Assembly: GCF_036488675.1 (NCBI RefSeq)
Contig: NZ_CP133152.1
Coordinates: 806,001-870,000 of the forward strand
DNA length: 64,000 bases
Reading direction: 5' to 3'
Source: Sinorhizobium chiapasense
GTDB lineage: Bacteria > Pseudomonadota > Alphaproteobacteria > Rhizobiales > Rhizobiaceae
Shown here: piece after piece, positions 53,857-62,283 of the stretch
Position numbering within the stretch: position 1 is the first letter of the stretch
Layout: each line of letters begins with the position of its first letter
Notes under the pieces: model-generated
The model's input: the letters and a program-made list of their open reading frames with translations, nothing else
Database searches by the model: none
Told to the model about the DNA's origin: nothing
Position numbers and translations under genes: made by a program

Positions 53857-53968
53857 CCTCTCGGATAGTCGCCCTCACTGTTGCCTTGGACGACCGGTGA
53901 TGCATTGATCGATAGCGACGATACGCGCCCGGCTCCGAGTGCGTACCGTGTCGCTCAGGTTACGGGCA

Positions 53969-54772
53969 CTAGCCGGCTGCGGCCCGGTAGCGGGCGGCGG
54001 GCACACTGCGGGAGAGGTTCGGCATGAGCTTCTGACGCGCCGCCTCGTAGGCCTCCCAATCGGCGGCGTCCGGCAGGGATGGAATGGTGATCAGTTCGCC
54101 CATATCGAAGCCGGCGAGTGCGGCGTCCACCATGTCCTCGGCGGGCATGACGAGTTCACTCGGGACATGCTCTATCGGTGTCCCCGCGATAGCCCAGAAG
54201 TCGGTGGCGGTTGCGCCCGGGAGGACGGCTTGAATGCGGATGTTCTTGTTGGCCAGTTCGCTCTGGAGCGACAGCGTGAAGGCGAGCACGAAGGCCTTTG
54301 TTCCGCCGTAGACGCCGTTCAGCCTTTCAGGCGCGATGCCGACGACCGAAGCGATATTGATGATCTCACCGGTCCCGCGGGCAACGAAGCCGGGGACCAC
54401 CGCATAGGTCAACCGCGTCAGCGCGCTGACGTTCAGCGTGATCATCTCCTCCATCTTGTCGACATCGGATGCGAGTAGCGGCGCGGTCGCGCCGACACCG
54501 GCGTTGTTGACCAGCAAGGTTATGCTGGCATCGGCCTGAAGTATGCGTTCGACGCGGCCGAGATCGGCCTTGTTGCCGAGATCCGCCTGAACGATCTCGA
54601 TCGAGCGGCCGGTCTCGTCGGTAAGGCGCTTGGCGAGTTCGTTGAGCCGGGCCTGGTTGCGGGCCACTAGGATCAGATCATACCCCCTGCGCGCCAGGCG
54701 ATCGGCATAGATCGCACCAATGCCGGAGGATGCGCCGGTAATCAGCGCGGTACCTTTCGAGTGCTGGTTCAT
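53969..54772 (-). CDS. Short-chain dehydrogenase/reductase
   Basis: 267 residues from ATG 54772 (GGAG upstream). Rossmann loop ALITGASSGIGAIYADRLAR, LVNNAGVGATAPLL, catalytic Ser in INIASVVGI and Tyr/Lys in NGVYGGTKAFVLAFT. Classical SDR of the DltE-like group; substrate unknown. A copy of the 34-bp motif lies 51-84 bp upstream of its start, so it is a probable member of the same regulon as the epoxide hydrolase at 47250. Confidence 0.92.
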   Translation of the reverse strand: MNQHSKGTALITGASSGIGAIYADRLARRGYDLILVARNQARLNELAKRLTDETGRSIEIVQADLGNKADLGRVERILQADASITLLVNNAGVGATAPLLASDVDKMEEMITLNVSALTRLTYAVVPGFVARGTGEIINIASVVGIAPERLNGVYGGTKAFVLAFTLSLQSELANKNIRIQAVLPGATATDFWAIAGTPIEHVPSELVMPAEDMVDAALAGFDMGELITIPSLPDAADWEAYEAARQKLMPNLSRSVPAARYRAAAG

Positions 54773-54822
54773 AACAGGCTCCATTGCGTTGGACTTGGAG
54801 CCTGATATTAGGCTGAACCGGC

Positions 54823-54856
54823 CATGTCTCAAATGTCATATATCCAGCAATTTGGG
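54823..54856 (+). promoter_or_regulatory. 34-bp regulatory motif, copy C
   Basis: Third copy of the motif, between the SDR gene and the small secreted peptide gene. The CAAATG and CATATAT segments are identical to copy A. Confidence 0.65.
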
Positions 54857-54923
54857 ACATAACGCGAAGTGGCATGTCTCTCACCGGGATTCAACGCACC
54901 CAAACGGCGACGGTCCGCCGGCA

Positions 54924-55061
54924 TCAGCGTCGGGCGTCAGCCGGAACGATCGACCCACCGAAGAGCGCGGCGATTGCCGACGGTTCCCGCGGATCGCTGT
55001 CCCAGGCACAGGGCGCGGCAGCGAGCGCGACGATGGCAATGCCCATCACAAGAAGGCGCAT
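54924..55061 (-). CDS. Small secreted peptide
   Basis: A 45-residue gene with ATG 55061 and an excellent ribosome site (AAAGGAGAG). MRLLVMGIAIVALAAAPCAW is a signal peptide with a possible lipobox-like Cys18; the mature part is about 28 residues (DSDPREPSAIAALFGGS...). No family recognised. It follows DipZ by 124 bp on the same strand and may be co-transcribed with it. Confidence 0.6.
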   Translation of the reverse strand: MRLLVMGIAIVALAAAPCAWDSDPREPSAIAALFGGSIVPADARR

Positions 55062-55185
55062 TTGAACTCTCCTTTTTGCTTCCGATCAGAGTGATTGTGA
55101 TGTTTGCGAGGCGGATGAGGACGAGCCCGCCGATTCGTTGGCAACCGACCAGCCCACGTCCTCGCTATTCCAGGTTCTTGTCCGC

Positions 55186-56949
55186 TCATCCAAATGTGAA
55201 GACAAAAGCTTCGACGTCCGGATCAAGGAAGCGGATCTCGAACGTCCGCTCCCGCACCTCTCCCGACTGGCGAACCAATTGATAGAGCCGTGTTTCCGAG
55301 ACCGTGCCGTCGCCGTCGGCGTCGATGTCCGAACCGTGATCCGGACCTGGTGCAACGCCGTCGACCTTCACCTGAAAGCGCACCTTCCTGCCGTCGGCCC
55401 CTGGTCCAAGGACAAGATGCAGATCCCGCGCGCTGAACCGGTAGGTGATGGTTCCACCGGCGCGATTGAGCGTCGCTTGCTCGGGTCCCACGGTCCAGTT
55501 GCCAGCGAGGCCCCACTGATTGAGGCGGAGTTCCCCGACCGAGTAGTCGCGCGCCTCGTCGGCCGAGACACCTTCGGGCGATACGAAGTTCCCGGCACGC
55601 ATGTAGCCGACATAGTCCTCACCCGACTGGAGATTGGCGAAATCGGGGGCGGATTCGGCGCCTTTTGCCTCCGGCTTCACAATGCCGCCGTCGTTCCCGC
55701 GGCTACCTGCCGCTTCCGCCAGGAGTTCCTGTATGACGCGCTCCGACTCCTCGTAATCACCCTCCCCGAAGTGATGGTGCCGGATGCGTCCCTCGGCATC
55801 GATGAAATAGTGCGCCGGCCAGTAGCTGTTCCCGAAAGCGCGCCAGATCGCGAAGTCGTTGTCGATAGCAACGGGATAGCCGATCTTGAAATCCCGGACC
55901 GCGCGCTTGACGTTGTCGATGCGCTTCTCGAAGGCGAATTCGGGTGCATGCACGCCGATAACGACCAACCCCTGATCGCGGTACTTCTCTGCCCAGGCGC
56001 GAACATAGGGGACCGTCCGGATGCAGTTGATGCAGGAGTAGGTCCAGAAATCGACGAGCACGACCTTGCCGCGAAGCTGCTCCACCGTCAGTGGCTCGGA
56101 ATTGAGCCACTCAACGGCTCCGTCGAGCGGCGGAAGAATGCCCTCCACCGGCAAGCTGCTTCGATAGGCCTGCGGCTGACCGTCCGCGGCCGATGCAGCA
56201 CGATCGACGGTCGTCGCTGCGTAGGTGTCGGTTCGCAGACGGTTCAGGAGCGATTGTTCGAGGTTCGTCGTGCCGGCATAGGACAGGCGTGCCAGGAGCC
56301 CCGTATCGAGGCCGAGCGCGATTGCTGCGACTCCCGCGAGCACGGCGACTCCGAGGCCCTGCCGAAGGCGCTCGCCCACGCCGAGTGATCGCTTCATCGC
56401 CGCGAACATCCGGCCGCCGGCAAGCACCGCGAGCGCCAGCGAGGTGGCCGCGCCGGCTGCGTAGGCTGTCAGCAGAAGAGTCGTCTCGACATTGGCGCCG
56501 TGGAGGGCGGCACCGGTCAGGACCAGCCCGAGGATTGGGCCGGCGCAGGGCGCCCATAGAAGCCCGGTTGCGACACCAAGGAGCAGAGATGCTCCGACAC
56601 TCGCCCTCTGCCCGGCCGCCCTTTGTGAGAGGCGGTTGCCAAGCGCGACCACCGGCCGGGTGACCACGGCCGCGACTTGCGGCGAGAGCAGCATTACGCC
56701 GAAGACCGCGAGCACTGCGATTGCCGCATATCGGCCGGCCTCATTCGCTTGCACCGCCCAGTCCCCGCCGATCGCGGCGAGCGTCGCCACGCCCGCGAAT
56801 GTCACAACCTTTCCGAAGAGCATCGGAAGAATGCTCCTCGCAAATGGTTGACCGGCCCGAGAAAACACGAAGGGCAGGACAGGAAGGATGCAGGGGCTGA
56901 CAATGGTCAGCACGCCTGCGAGATAAGCTATCGTGAAAAGGATCATCAT
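55186..56949 (-). CDS. dipZ: DipZ-like protein: CcdA membrane domain fused to thioredoxin-like and C-terminal domains
   Basis: 587 residues from ATG 56949 (ATG 56946 also possible). Residues 1-240: CcdA/DsbD-type membrane domain with VSPCILPVLPFVFSRAG and GLLWAPCAGPILGLVLTG, the two conserved Cys that relay electrons. Middle: thioredoxin-like domain with VDFWTYSCINCIRTVPYVRA (Cys-x-x-Cys in an SCINC form). C-terminal 150 residues: a carbohydrate-binding-like DipZ domain. It should pass reducing power from cytosolic thioredoxin to periplasmic targets. Fits the neighbouring exported enzymes and redox genes. Confidence 0.92.
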   Translation of the reverse strand: MMILFTIAYLAGVLTIVSPCILPVLPFVFSRAGQPFARSILPMLFGKVVTFAGVATLAAIGGDWAVQANEAGRYAAIAVLAVFGVMLLSPQVAAVVTRPVVALGNRLSQRAAGQRASVGASLLLGVATGLLWAPCAGPILGLVLTGAALHGANVETTLLLTAYAAGAATSLALAVLAGGRMFAAMKRSLGVGERLRQGLGVAVLAGVAAIALGLDTGLLARLSYAGTTNLEQSLLNRLRTDTYAATTVDRAASAADGQPQAYRSSLPVEGILPPLDGAVEWLNSEPLTVEQLRGKVVLVDFWTYSCINCIRTVPYVRAWAEKYRDQGLVVIGVHAPEFAFEKRIDNVKRAVRDFKIGYPVAIDNDFAIWRAFGNSYWPAHYFIDAEGRIRHHHFGEGDYEESERVIQELLAEAAGSRGNDGGIVKPEAKGAESAPDFANLQSGEDYVGYMRAGNFVSPEGVSADEARDYSVGELRLNQWGLAGNWTVGPEQATLNRAGGTITYRFSARDLHLVLGPGADGRKVRFQVKVDGVAPGPDHGSDIDADGDGTVSETRLYQLVRQSGEVRERTFEIRFLDPDVEAFVFTFG

Positions 56950-57134
56950 CGTCCCTCTGCAATGAACCAACGCCTTATCGGGGGTCGGTCGCGCTGACAC
57001 GCGCAGCATGGGACCAGAGCGAAGTATCCGGCTTGTGTCCTCTCCCAAGCGGATCTGTATCAAAGTGCAGGAGGCCCGCGGGAGCCTCCTGGTTGTCGCG
57101 GAAGGGCGCGGCGATCGGGCCGTGCTGAAGAGAA

Positions 57135-57809
57135 CTATTGCAAAAGCTTGAGCAGTTGCTTCGCCGCCGAGGTGGATGACGCCGGGTTCTGCCCGGTGAT
57201 CAGCCGCCCGTCCACGACCGTGAAATCGGCCCAATCGGCGGCCTTTTCAAAGTGACCCCCCAGACGCTTCAACTCGTCCTCGACGAGGAACGGCACGACG
57301 TCGGTCAGTTGCACCGCCTCCTCCTCGGAATTGGTGAAGCCCGTGACGCGCTTTCCCTTGACAATAGGCTGCCCCTGATAAGTAACCTCCTTAAGAACAG
57401 CCGGGCCATGGCAGACGGCCGCGACCGGCTTGCCGGCGTTGTAGAAGCCTTCAATCAGGGCGATCGAGTTCCTGTCGTTGGCGAGGTCCCACAGCGGGCC
57501 GTGGCCGCCCGGATAGAAGATCGCATCGAAGCCGTCCGCTTTGACGTCGCCGAGCTTTTGGGTGGTTGCCAGTGCCTTCTGGGCTGCTGGATCCTTCCTG
57601 AAGCGCTCCATCGCTTCGGTCTGGTTGCCCGCCTCGTCGCTCTTGGGATCGATCGGTGGCTGGCCGCCCTTGGGCGATGCGAGCGTCACCTCTGCTCCGG
57701 CGTCCGTGAACACGTAATAGGGTGCCGCGAACTCCTCGAGCCAGAAACCGGTCGGCTTGCCCGTGTTCCCGAGCCGGTCATGCGAAGTCAAAACCATCAA
57801 GATTTTCAT
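57135..57809 (-). CDS. DJ-1/PfpI-family protein (Hsp31/glyoxalase III-like)
   Basis: 224 residues. MKILMVLTSHDRLGNTGKPT then GFWLEEFAAPYYVFTDAGAE, IFYPGGHGPLWDLANDRNSI and the nucleophile Cys in AAVCHGPAVLKEV; the Glu of FWLEEF and His of CHG complete the triad. This subgroup includes methylglyoxal-converting and protein-deglycase proteins. It follows the crotonase-like gene with a 79-bp gap on the same strand. Function: defence against reactive carbonyls, by family. Confidence 0.92.
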   Translation of the reverse strand: MKILMVLTSHDRLGNTGKPTGFWLEEFAAPYYVFTDAGAEVTLASPKGGQPPIDPKSDEAGNQTEAMERFRKDPAAQKALATTQKLGDVKADGFDAIFYPGGHGPLWDLANDRNSIALIEGFYNAGKPVAAVCHGPAVLKEVTYQGQPIVKGKRVTGFTNSEEEAVQLTDVVPFLVEDELKRLGGHFEKAADWADFTVVDGRLITGQNPASSTSAAKQLLKLLQ

Positions 57810-57888
57810 GGTCGGTCTCCCTTTATTGAGGCGTCCCGCAAGGAGCGGATCGCCGGACTACTTCGAGATGGTGGGCAGAACTCGCAAT

Positions 57889-58845
57889 CTATTCCTGGTA
57901 CTTGGCCGTGTACTGGCCGAGGTTCTTCTCAACATCGCCGGGTCGCTGCAGCCCCTTTTCAACGAGAGCCTTGACCCGCGCCTGGGCAGCGGGACGCTGA
58001 ACAGAAGTGATGAATGCATCCCATCCCGGCTGCATTTCCTCTTGCGGAGGCATGCTGGCGCGATCGACGAGTTTCTTGGTCTCCACAATTGCATGCTGAT
58101 CGAACGAAGCAATGCGAGTTGCCAGCGCGTCGACAAAACGGTCCAGTTCCGCATCCGGCAGTGCGCGGTTCACGTAACCGTAGCGTTCGGCCAGTTCGCC
58201 GTTGAAGTCGTCGGCGCCGATCAGGATCTCGAGGGCGCGGCCACGGCCGACAAGGCGAGGCAGGTAGGCCATCGGGCCGCCGCCCGGGACGAAGCCGGCG
58301 CCGACTTCGAATTGCGACAGTACCGCATTCTCACTGCTGGCGAAACGCATGTCTGCGGCGAGCGCCAGTTCGCTGCCGATGCCGCTCGCCCGCCCTCGAA
58401 TGGAAACGATCGTCACGGCCTTGAGACGGCTGAGGCGCACCATGAGGTCGGGCACGGGATGCATGCCCGTCGGCCCGGGCTCCATGCCGGTGGAATCTTC
58501 GAGCGGCTTCAACAGGTCATAGTGGGCGATGAAAAAGCCCGGCACGGTGCTGTCGAACACGACCACCTTAACCTTCGGGTCTGCTTCGATCCGCTCAAGA
58601 ATCTTGACCAACTCGCGGACCTCGGCGGGGCCGATGATGTTAAGCGGCGGATTATTGAATGTGACCTGCCAATAGGCGGCACTCTTGCGCGTCAGGCGAA
58701 TCTTCGCCGTTTCCTCGGCTGCCAGGGATTGCGTGTTGACGCTATCCGATGCCTTCGCGGTTTGTGCGAAAACCGGTGTAGAGGAACACAGCATTGCAGA
58801 AGTGGCAAGCAGAACTGCGAGCTTTCCGAATTTGAAGGCTTTCAT
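57889..58845 (-). CDS. Exported crotonase-fold (enoyl-CoA hydratase/isomerase-like) protein
   Basis: 318 residues from ATG 58845 (GGAG upstream; ATG 58851 possible). A clear Sec signal peptide, FGKLAVLLATSAMLCSSTPV with cleavage after FAQ, precedes a full crotonase domain: WQVTFNNPPLNIIGP, IRGRASGIGSELALAADMRF (oxyanion region) and GAGFVPGGGPMAYLPRLVGR. Crotonases normally act on CoA thioesters in the cytosol, so export is odd: CoA substrates are not expected in the periplasm. It may have another substrate. Start of the operon with the DJ-1-like gene; divergent from LysR. Confidence 0.88.
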   Translation of the reverse strand: MKAFKFGKLAVLLATSAMLCSSTPVFAQTAKASDSVNTQSLAAEETAKIRLTRKSAAYWQVTFNNPPLNIIGPAEVRELVKILERIEADPKVKVVVFDSTVPGFFIAHYDLLKPLEDSTGMEPGPTGMHPVPDLMVRLSRLKAVTIVSIRGRASGIGSELALAADMRFASSENAVLSQFEVGAGFVPGGGPMAYLPRLVGRGRALEILIGADDFNGELAERYGYVNRALPDAELDRFVDALATRIASFDQHAIVETKKLVDRASMPPQEEMQPGWDAFITSVQRPAAQARVKALVEKGLQRPGDVEKNLGQYTAKYQE

Positions 58846-58986
58846 CGTCATGTCTCCGTCGTTGAGCGTGCTGGCCCGGATCTGATGGCCCACGCCGGTT
58901 GGCTATGACGCGATAGTTGCTTATTGCCGCATTCGGGTGAATACTTGCTGTCCGGCAGTTACTATCCCACAGATCGGCAGAATAAA

Positions 58987-59919
58987 ATGGACCGCATCGA
59001 TGCTATGAGGGTGTTCGTCACGGCGATCGACGAAGGCAGTCTCGCTGGCGCCGCCCGCCGAATGAAGCGATCGCCGACGGCGGTCAGCCGAGCGCTGAGC
59101 TTCCTGGAAGCGCATGTCGGCGTCGAGTTGCTGCACCGGACGACCCGCACGCTCAAGCTGAGCGAGGCCGGCCAACGTTATGCGGCCGCCTGCCGGCGGG
59201 TGCTCATCGACCTCGAGGAAGCCGACATGCTGGCCGGCGGCGAACGTTCGGCTCCGCGTGGCATGTTGACAATTTCGGCCCCGCCGATCCTCGGCGAGGA
59301 GGTGCTGTGCCCCATTCTCGATGATTTCCTTGATCTTCACCCAGCCGTCTCCGCCCAGCTTCTCCTCCTGGACCGTTTCGTCAATCTGATAGACGAAGGC
59401 GTCGACATCGCTCTGCGTATTGGCCACCTCGCGGATTCGTCGCAGATTTCCACGCGAGTCGGCGGCGATGTCCGGCGCGTCGTGGTCGCCTCGCCTCGCT
59501 ATTTGGCCACTCATCCGCGCATCGAAGAGCCGGCGGACCTCGCCAAACACCAGATCGTGGCCTTCACCAATTTCGGTCTCGATTCGTGGAACTTCACGCC
59601 GGCGAAAGGCTCATCCATCCCTCGGACGGTCCAGTTCTCGCCGAGATGCATCGTCAACAGCGTGCGGGCTGCGGCCGCCTCAGCTGTCGCAGGCCACGGC
59701 TTGACCAGGCTCTATTCCTATCATGTCGCGGAATATGTGAGAGACGGGCGGCTGAAGATCGTGCTGGCCGAGGCCGAGCACCCGCCCCTGCCGGCGCACC
59801 TCATCGCGCCGCAAGGTCGCATGTCGGTTCCGAAGGTCCGCACCTTCGTCGACTTCGCCGCGCCGCGGCTGCGCTCTGAGTTCGCACGCTTGGCGGCGGA
59901 GGCAGGCACACTTAACTGA
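58987..59919 (+). CDS. LysR-family transcriptional regulator
   Basis: 310 residues; HTH RIDAMRVFVTAIDEGSLAGA then ARRMKRSPTAVSRALSFLEA and LLHRTTRTLKLSEAG; effector domain with DIALRIGHLADSSQ. ATG 58987. Divergent from the crotonase-like/DJ-1 operon (141-bp gap), its probable target. The next gene downstream, an SDR, is on the same strand after 142 bp with its own palindromes. Confidence 0.92.
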   Translation: MDRIDAMRVFVTAIDEGSLAGAARRMKRSPTAVSRALSFLEAHVGVELLHRTTRTLKLSEAGQRYAAACRRVLIDLEEADMLAGGERSAPRGMLTISAPPILGEEVLCPILDDFLDLHPAVSAQLLLLDRFVNLIDEGVDIALRIGHLADSSQISTRVGGDVRRVVVASPRYLATHPRIEEPADLAKHQIVAFTNFGLDSWNFTPAKGSSIPRTVQFSPRCIVNSVRAAAASAVAGHGLTRLYSYHVAEYVRDGRLKIVLAEAEHPPLPAHLIAPQGRMSVPKVRTFVDFAAPRLRSEFARLAAEAGTLN

Positions 59920-59923
59920 TTAT

Positions 59924-59959
59924 ACCGAATCTCGGTTGAGTGTCTGCCGAATGTCGGTA
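59924..59959. promoter_or_regulatory. Twin palindromes before the SDR-tautomerase-monooxygenase operon
   Basis: ACCGAATCTCGGT (59924-59936) and GCCGAATGTCGGTA (59946-59959): each has CCGA and TCGG arms around AT plus one base, 22-23 bp centre to centre, or two helical turns. Located 100 bp upstream of the SDR start. A regulator that binds as two dimers is implied; which one is unknown. Confidence 0.55.
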
Positions 59960-60061
59960 ATTCTCCCAAACAACGGATGGATCTAACTTCAATTGCACCA
60001 ACGCCGAGGGCGGAGGGCGGACGCAGAAGGCGGCCGCTGCAATCGAGAAAGGATCACATCC

Positions 60062-60775
60062 ATGAGTACCGAACAGAAGGTCGTCATTATCACCGGCGCA
60101 TCGCAAGGCATCGGCGCCGGATTGGTTCGCGCCTATCGCGACCGGAATTACCGCGTTATCGCCACTTCCCGATCGATCAAGCCGAGCGCCGACCCGAGTA
60201 TCCATGCCGTTGCCGGCGATATCAGCAAGTCGGAAACCGCGGAGCGCATCGTCCGCGAAGGGATCGAGCGTTTCGGCCGCATCGACTCGCTGGTCAACAA
60301 TGCCGGCGTCTTCCTCGCCAAGCCCTTCGTCGAAATGACTGAGGAAGACTACGACAATAACCTCGGCGTCAACGTGGCCGGCTTCTTCCACATCACCCAG
60401 CGCGCCGCCGCGGAGATGCTGAAGCAGGGTTCGGGCCATATCGTCAGCATCACCACCAGCCTGGTCGATCAACCGATCGCCGGCGTGCCCTCCGCTCTCG
60501 CCTCCCTGACCAAGGGTGGCTTGAATGCGGTGACCCGATCGCTGGCGATGGAGTTCGCGAAGAGTGGCGTGCGTGTGAACGCGGTATCTCCGGGGATTAT
60601 CAAGACGCCGATGCATCCGATCGAAACGCACTCGGCCCTCGCCGCACTGCATCCGGTCGGCCGCATGGGCGACATCCGCGACATCGTCGACGCCGTTCTC
60701 TACCTCGAGAACGCCGGCTTCATCACCGGCGAGATCCTCCATGTCGACGGCGGCCAGAACGCCGGCCGCTGGTAA
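60062..60775 (+). CDS. SDR-family protein without the catalytic tyrosine
   Basis: 237 residues. The cofactor part is normal: VVIITGASQGIGAGLVRAYR and SLVNNAGVFLAKPF. At the active site, where YxxxK is expected, the sequence is PSALASLTKGGLNAVTRSLA, so Lys is kept but Tyr is replaced by Ala; SITTSL retains the Ser region. The C-terminal NAVSPGIIKTPMHP and GEILHVDGGQNAGRW are typical. It may still bind NAD(P)H but use another base or be a non-enzymatic sensor. First gene of the operon with tautomerase and nitronate monooxygenase. Confidence 0.9.
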   Translation: MSTEQKVVIITGASQGIGAGLVRAYRDRNYRVIATSRSIKPSADPSIHAVAGDISKSETAERIVREGIERFGRIDSLVNNAGVFLAKPFVEMTEEDYDNNLGVNVAGFFHITQRAAAEMLKQGSGHIVSITTSLVDQPIAGVPSALASLTKGGLNAVTRSLAMEFAKSGVRVNAVSPGIIKTPMHPIETHSALAALHPVGRMGDIRDIVDAVLYLENAGFITGEILHVDGGQNAGRW

Positions 60776-60854
60776 CCGGCACACTGGAGAGCGGCCGCGC
60801 TGCGGCGGCGCGGCCGCGGTCAAAGACGCAACAATTTTCACAAAGGAGGCTGCA

Positions 60855-61094
60855 ATGCCTATCGTCACCGTACAGGTTACCCGCGAGGGAAGCGCCCCGG
60901 GCCGCAATTCGGTCACCGCCGAGGAAAAGGCCGCGATCATCAAGGGGGTCAGCGAGGTGCTCCTCAACGTCCTGAACAAGCCGCTTGAATCGACCTATGT
61001 CGTGATCGAGGAAGTCGACCTCGACAATTGGGGCTGGGGCGGCCTTCCGACCGCTCAATACCGGCAACAACGGGCCGCAGAGACAAAGTCCTGA
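60855..61094 (+). CDS. 4-oxalocrotonate tautomerase family protein
   Basis: 79 residues from ATG 60855 (AAAGGAGG upstream). The second residue is Pro (MPIVTVQVTREG), the N-terminal catalytic base of tautomerases after Met removal. The domain has VSEVLLNVLNKPLESTYVVI and ends near EVDLDNWGWGG. It isomerises enol/keto compounds in aromatic breakdown; the substrate here is unknown. A GC-rich hairpin lies at 60791-60817 between it and the SDR gene. Confidence 0.9.
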   Translation: MPIVTVQVTREGSAPGRNSVTAEEKAAIIKGVSEVLLNVLNKPLESTYVVIEEVDLDNWGWGGLPTAQYRQQRAAETKS

Positions 61095-61195
61095 AGCCGT
61101 CGTCACCTGCGTCTTCGCCGCCTGCCGGTGCGACGCGCAGGCGGCAAGCCGTGCCGCACAGAGAAAGCGACTGACGCTTAGCTTGGAGATCGAAC

Positions 61196-62239
61196 ATGCC
61201 GACGATTATCGAGAACAATGCTTTTCGAAAACTGGGGCTCAAGCATCCCCTCATTGTCGCGCCGATGGCAGGCGGTCCCTCATCGCCCGAGCTCGTGGCG
61301 GCCGCGTCGGCTGCAGGCGCGCTGGGTTCAGCCGGTGCGGCCTATTCCAGCCCGGCGGAGATCGAGAATTTCGCCGCGCAAGTTCGTCAGCGCACCAACC
61401 GGCCCTTTGCGATCAACCTCTTCATTCCCCACCCGATCCCGCCGATTGAGCCCGGCACGATCGAGCGGGCGATTGCGGCTACCGCAAAGTACCGCGCCGA
61501 GCTCGATCTGCCGGCGCCGCGATTCTCGGGGCCATACGAAGAGGATTTCGATGCGCAGTTCGAGGCGGTCGTCAGGATCAGGCCCGCCGTCTTCAGTTTC
61601 GTCTTCGGACTGCTCTCCGCCGAGCATATCCGCGCCGCTCGAAAAGCTGGCGTGCTGCTCATCGGTACCGCCACCACGCCAGAGGAAGCGCAGCTTCTCG
61701 AAGAGAGCGGCGTCGACGCGATCACGCTTCAAGGCTTCGAGGCCGGCGGTCACCGCGGCATCTTCGATCCGGAAGCCGCGGACAGGGAAGTCGGCATTCG
61801 GGAACTGCTGGCACAGGGCATAAAAAGGGTGGGAGTGCCGCTCATCGCCGCGGGTGGCATTATGACGGCCGAGGACATCCGTGCGGGGCTCGCCGCGGGA
61901 GCCCAGGCGGTGCAGATGGGCACGGCGTTCCTCGCGACCTCCGAGGCCGGCACCTCCGCGCCTTATCGATCGAAGCTTCTGGAGCCCGCACGAAAGACAC
62001 GGACGACGCGCGCCTTTTCGGGTCGGCTGGCGCGCGGGATCGAGAACCGCTTCATGGGCGCGATGACCGCGGAGGCCGTCATGCCCTTCCCTGCGCAGAA
62101 CAAGTTCACCCGCGACATCAGGAGCGCATCGACGGCAAGGGGCTCGGCGGATTTCCTGTCGTTGTGGGCCGGCACAGGTCAGGGAGATCTATGGCAAGGC
62201 CCAGCATCAGAACTGATCGGCCAACTCTTCTCGAAATGA
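61196..62239 (+). CDS. Nitronate monooxygenase-like FMN enzyme
   Basis: 347 residues. TIM barrel with PLIVAPMAGGPSSPELVAAA (first flavin loop), GADAITLQGFEAGGHRG-like QGFEAGGHRGIF (His of the class I active site), PLIAAGGIMTAEDIRAGLAA and GAQAVQMGTAFLATSEAG. It matches class I nitronate monooxygenases that oxidise propionate-3-nitronate and related toxic nitro compounds. Downstream of the tautomerase by 101 bp on the same strand. FMN-bound, cytosolic. Confidence 0.92.
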   Translation: MPTIIENNAFRKLGLKHPLIVAPMAGGPSSPELVAAASAAGALGSAGAAYSSPAEIENFAAQVRQRTNRPFAINLFIPHPIPPIEPGTIERAIAATAKYRAELDLPAPRFSGPYEEDFDAQFEAVVRIRPAVFSFVFGLLSAEHIRAARKAGVLLIGTATTPEEAQLLEESGVDAITLQGFEAGGHRGIFDPEAADREVGIRELLAQGIKRVGVPLIAAGGIMTAEDIRAGLAAGAQAVQMGTAFLATSEAGTSAPYRSKLLEPARKTRTTRAFSGRLARGIENRFMGAMTAEAVMPFPAQNKFTRDIRSASTARGSADFLSLWAGTGQGDLWQGPASELIGQLFSK

Positions 62240-62283
62240 ACGAACTCTCAGGAGCTGCTCGCGTGGCCGGGCGATCTCGATGG

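Noticed and set aside
55138..56388. Open plus-strand frame of 416 codons
   Set aside because: Antisense to the DipZ gene.
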